Assembly: GCA_036645575.1 (NCBI GenBank)
Contig: JAVXNW010000080.1
Coordinates: 1 to 11,633 of the forward strand
DNA from: JAVXNW01 sp036645575
GTDB taxonomy: Bacteria > Bacillota > Clostridia > Christensenellales > Aristaeellaceae
Direction: 5' to 3'
Length of the DNA: 11,633 bases
Made by a program: the position numbers and the translations under genes. Below the pieces are notes generated by a model. It saw only the letters and a list, made by a program, of their open reading frames with translations. It did not search any database and was not told where the DNA came from. Of the stretch, positions 11,598 through 11,633 are shown one piece after another (the first letter of the stretch is position 1; every line of letters begins with the position of its first letter).

Positions 11598-11633
11598 AGT
11601 TCTGCTCGTGTAGTTTCTTCCTGCCAATGCCAT

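Larger units (their letters stand above)
11384..11625. repeat. Mirrored flanks of the toxin locus (imperfect inverted repeat)
   Basis: The left flank (11384-11425, plus strand) and the right flank (11625-11585, minus strand) share three blocks in the same order with different spacers. They are GGCAGGAAG (9 of 9), CTWCACGAG-like (8 of 9) and CACCCRCTGG (9 of 10). The toxin gene and hairpin lie between them. Because the locus is transcribed inward from both sides, both RNAs carry similar, not complementary, 5' regions. Confidence 0.7.

Noticed and set aside
11498..11633. Minus-strand frame (MALAGRNYTSRTHH...) running from the window edge across the toxin gene
   Set aside because: It overlaps the toxin in another frame, has no visible ribosome binding site and looks like a read of the leader. 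It cannot be excluded because the window ends here.
1..11633. CRISPR arrays, tRNA or rRNA genes
   Set aside because: No regularly spaced repeats beyond the coding tandem repeat were seen, and no tRNA cloverleaf or rRNA-like sequence was recognised on either strand by eye.

Overview
The window reads as a chromosomal segment of a high-GC, Gram-positive, spore-former-like member of the Bacillota, probably a Clostridia relative. This is an inference from the following signs: strong AGGAGG-type ribosome binding sites, consensus sigma-A promoters, a Clostridia-style FeoA/FeoB/small Cys-rich protein cassette, a MerR regulator and a holin-like mini-toxin of Bacillota type, and an IS30-family remnant. 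No ribosomal or phylogenetic marker is present to fix the genus.

Layout. 1-348: the 3' end of an IS30-family transposase and its right-end DNA, which carries repeated copies of one motif and ends in a 39-bp palindrome. 383-1543 (-): a protein with about 11% cysteine, a CCPPS[D/G] repeat and a segment resembling ones I recall from spore-surface proteins. 1640-4245 (+): a ferrous-iron uptake operon with a textbook sigma-A promoter, feoA, feoB (ATGA overlap), a 51-aa FeoB-associated Cys-rich membrane protein and a strong intrinsic terminator. 4396-7286 (+): uvrA, with an imperfect palindrome over its -10 box. 7383-8378 (-): ornithine carbamoyltransferase, convergent with uvrA. 8553-10313 (+): an M3-family oligoendopeptidase (PepF type), divergent from argF. 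10402-11277 (-): a MerR-family regulator whose own promoter has the 19-bp spacer typical of MerR-controlled promoters. 11351-11625: a compact putative type I toxin-antitoxin locus, with a 24-aa hydrophobic toxin on the minus strand, a convergent small RNA on the plus strand and a shared hairpin.

The core genes (feo, uvrA, argF, pepF) are GC-rich, ordinary metabolic or housekeeping genes. The two ends of the window (the IS30 remnant and the regulator/toxin region from about 10400 on) are visibly less GC-rich and look like accessory DNA. No large undescribed system is evident. The items most worth checking are the mini toxin-antitoxin locus with its mirrored flanks and sequestered ribosome binding site, the self-controlled MerR promoter (which also decides that gene's start), the Cys-rich protein, and the repeated IS-end motif.
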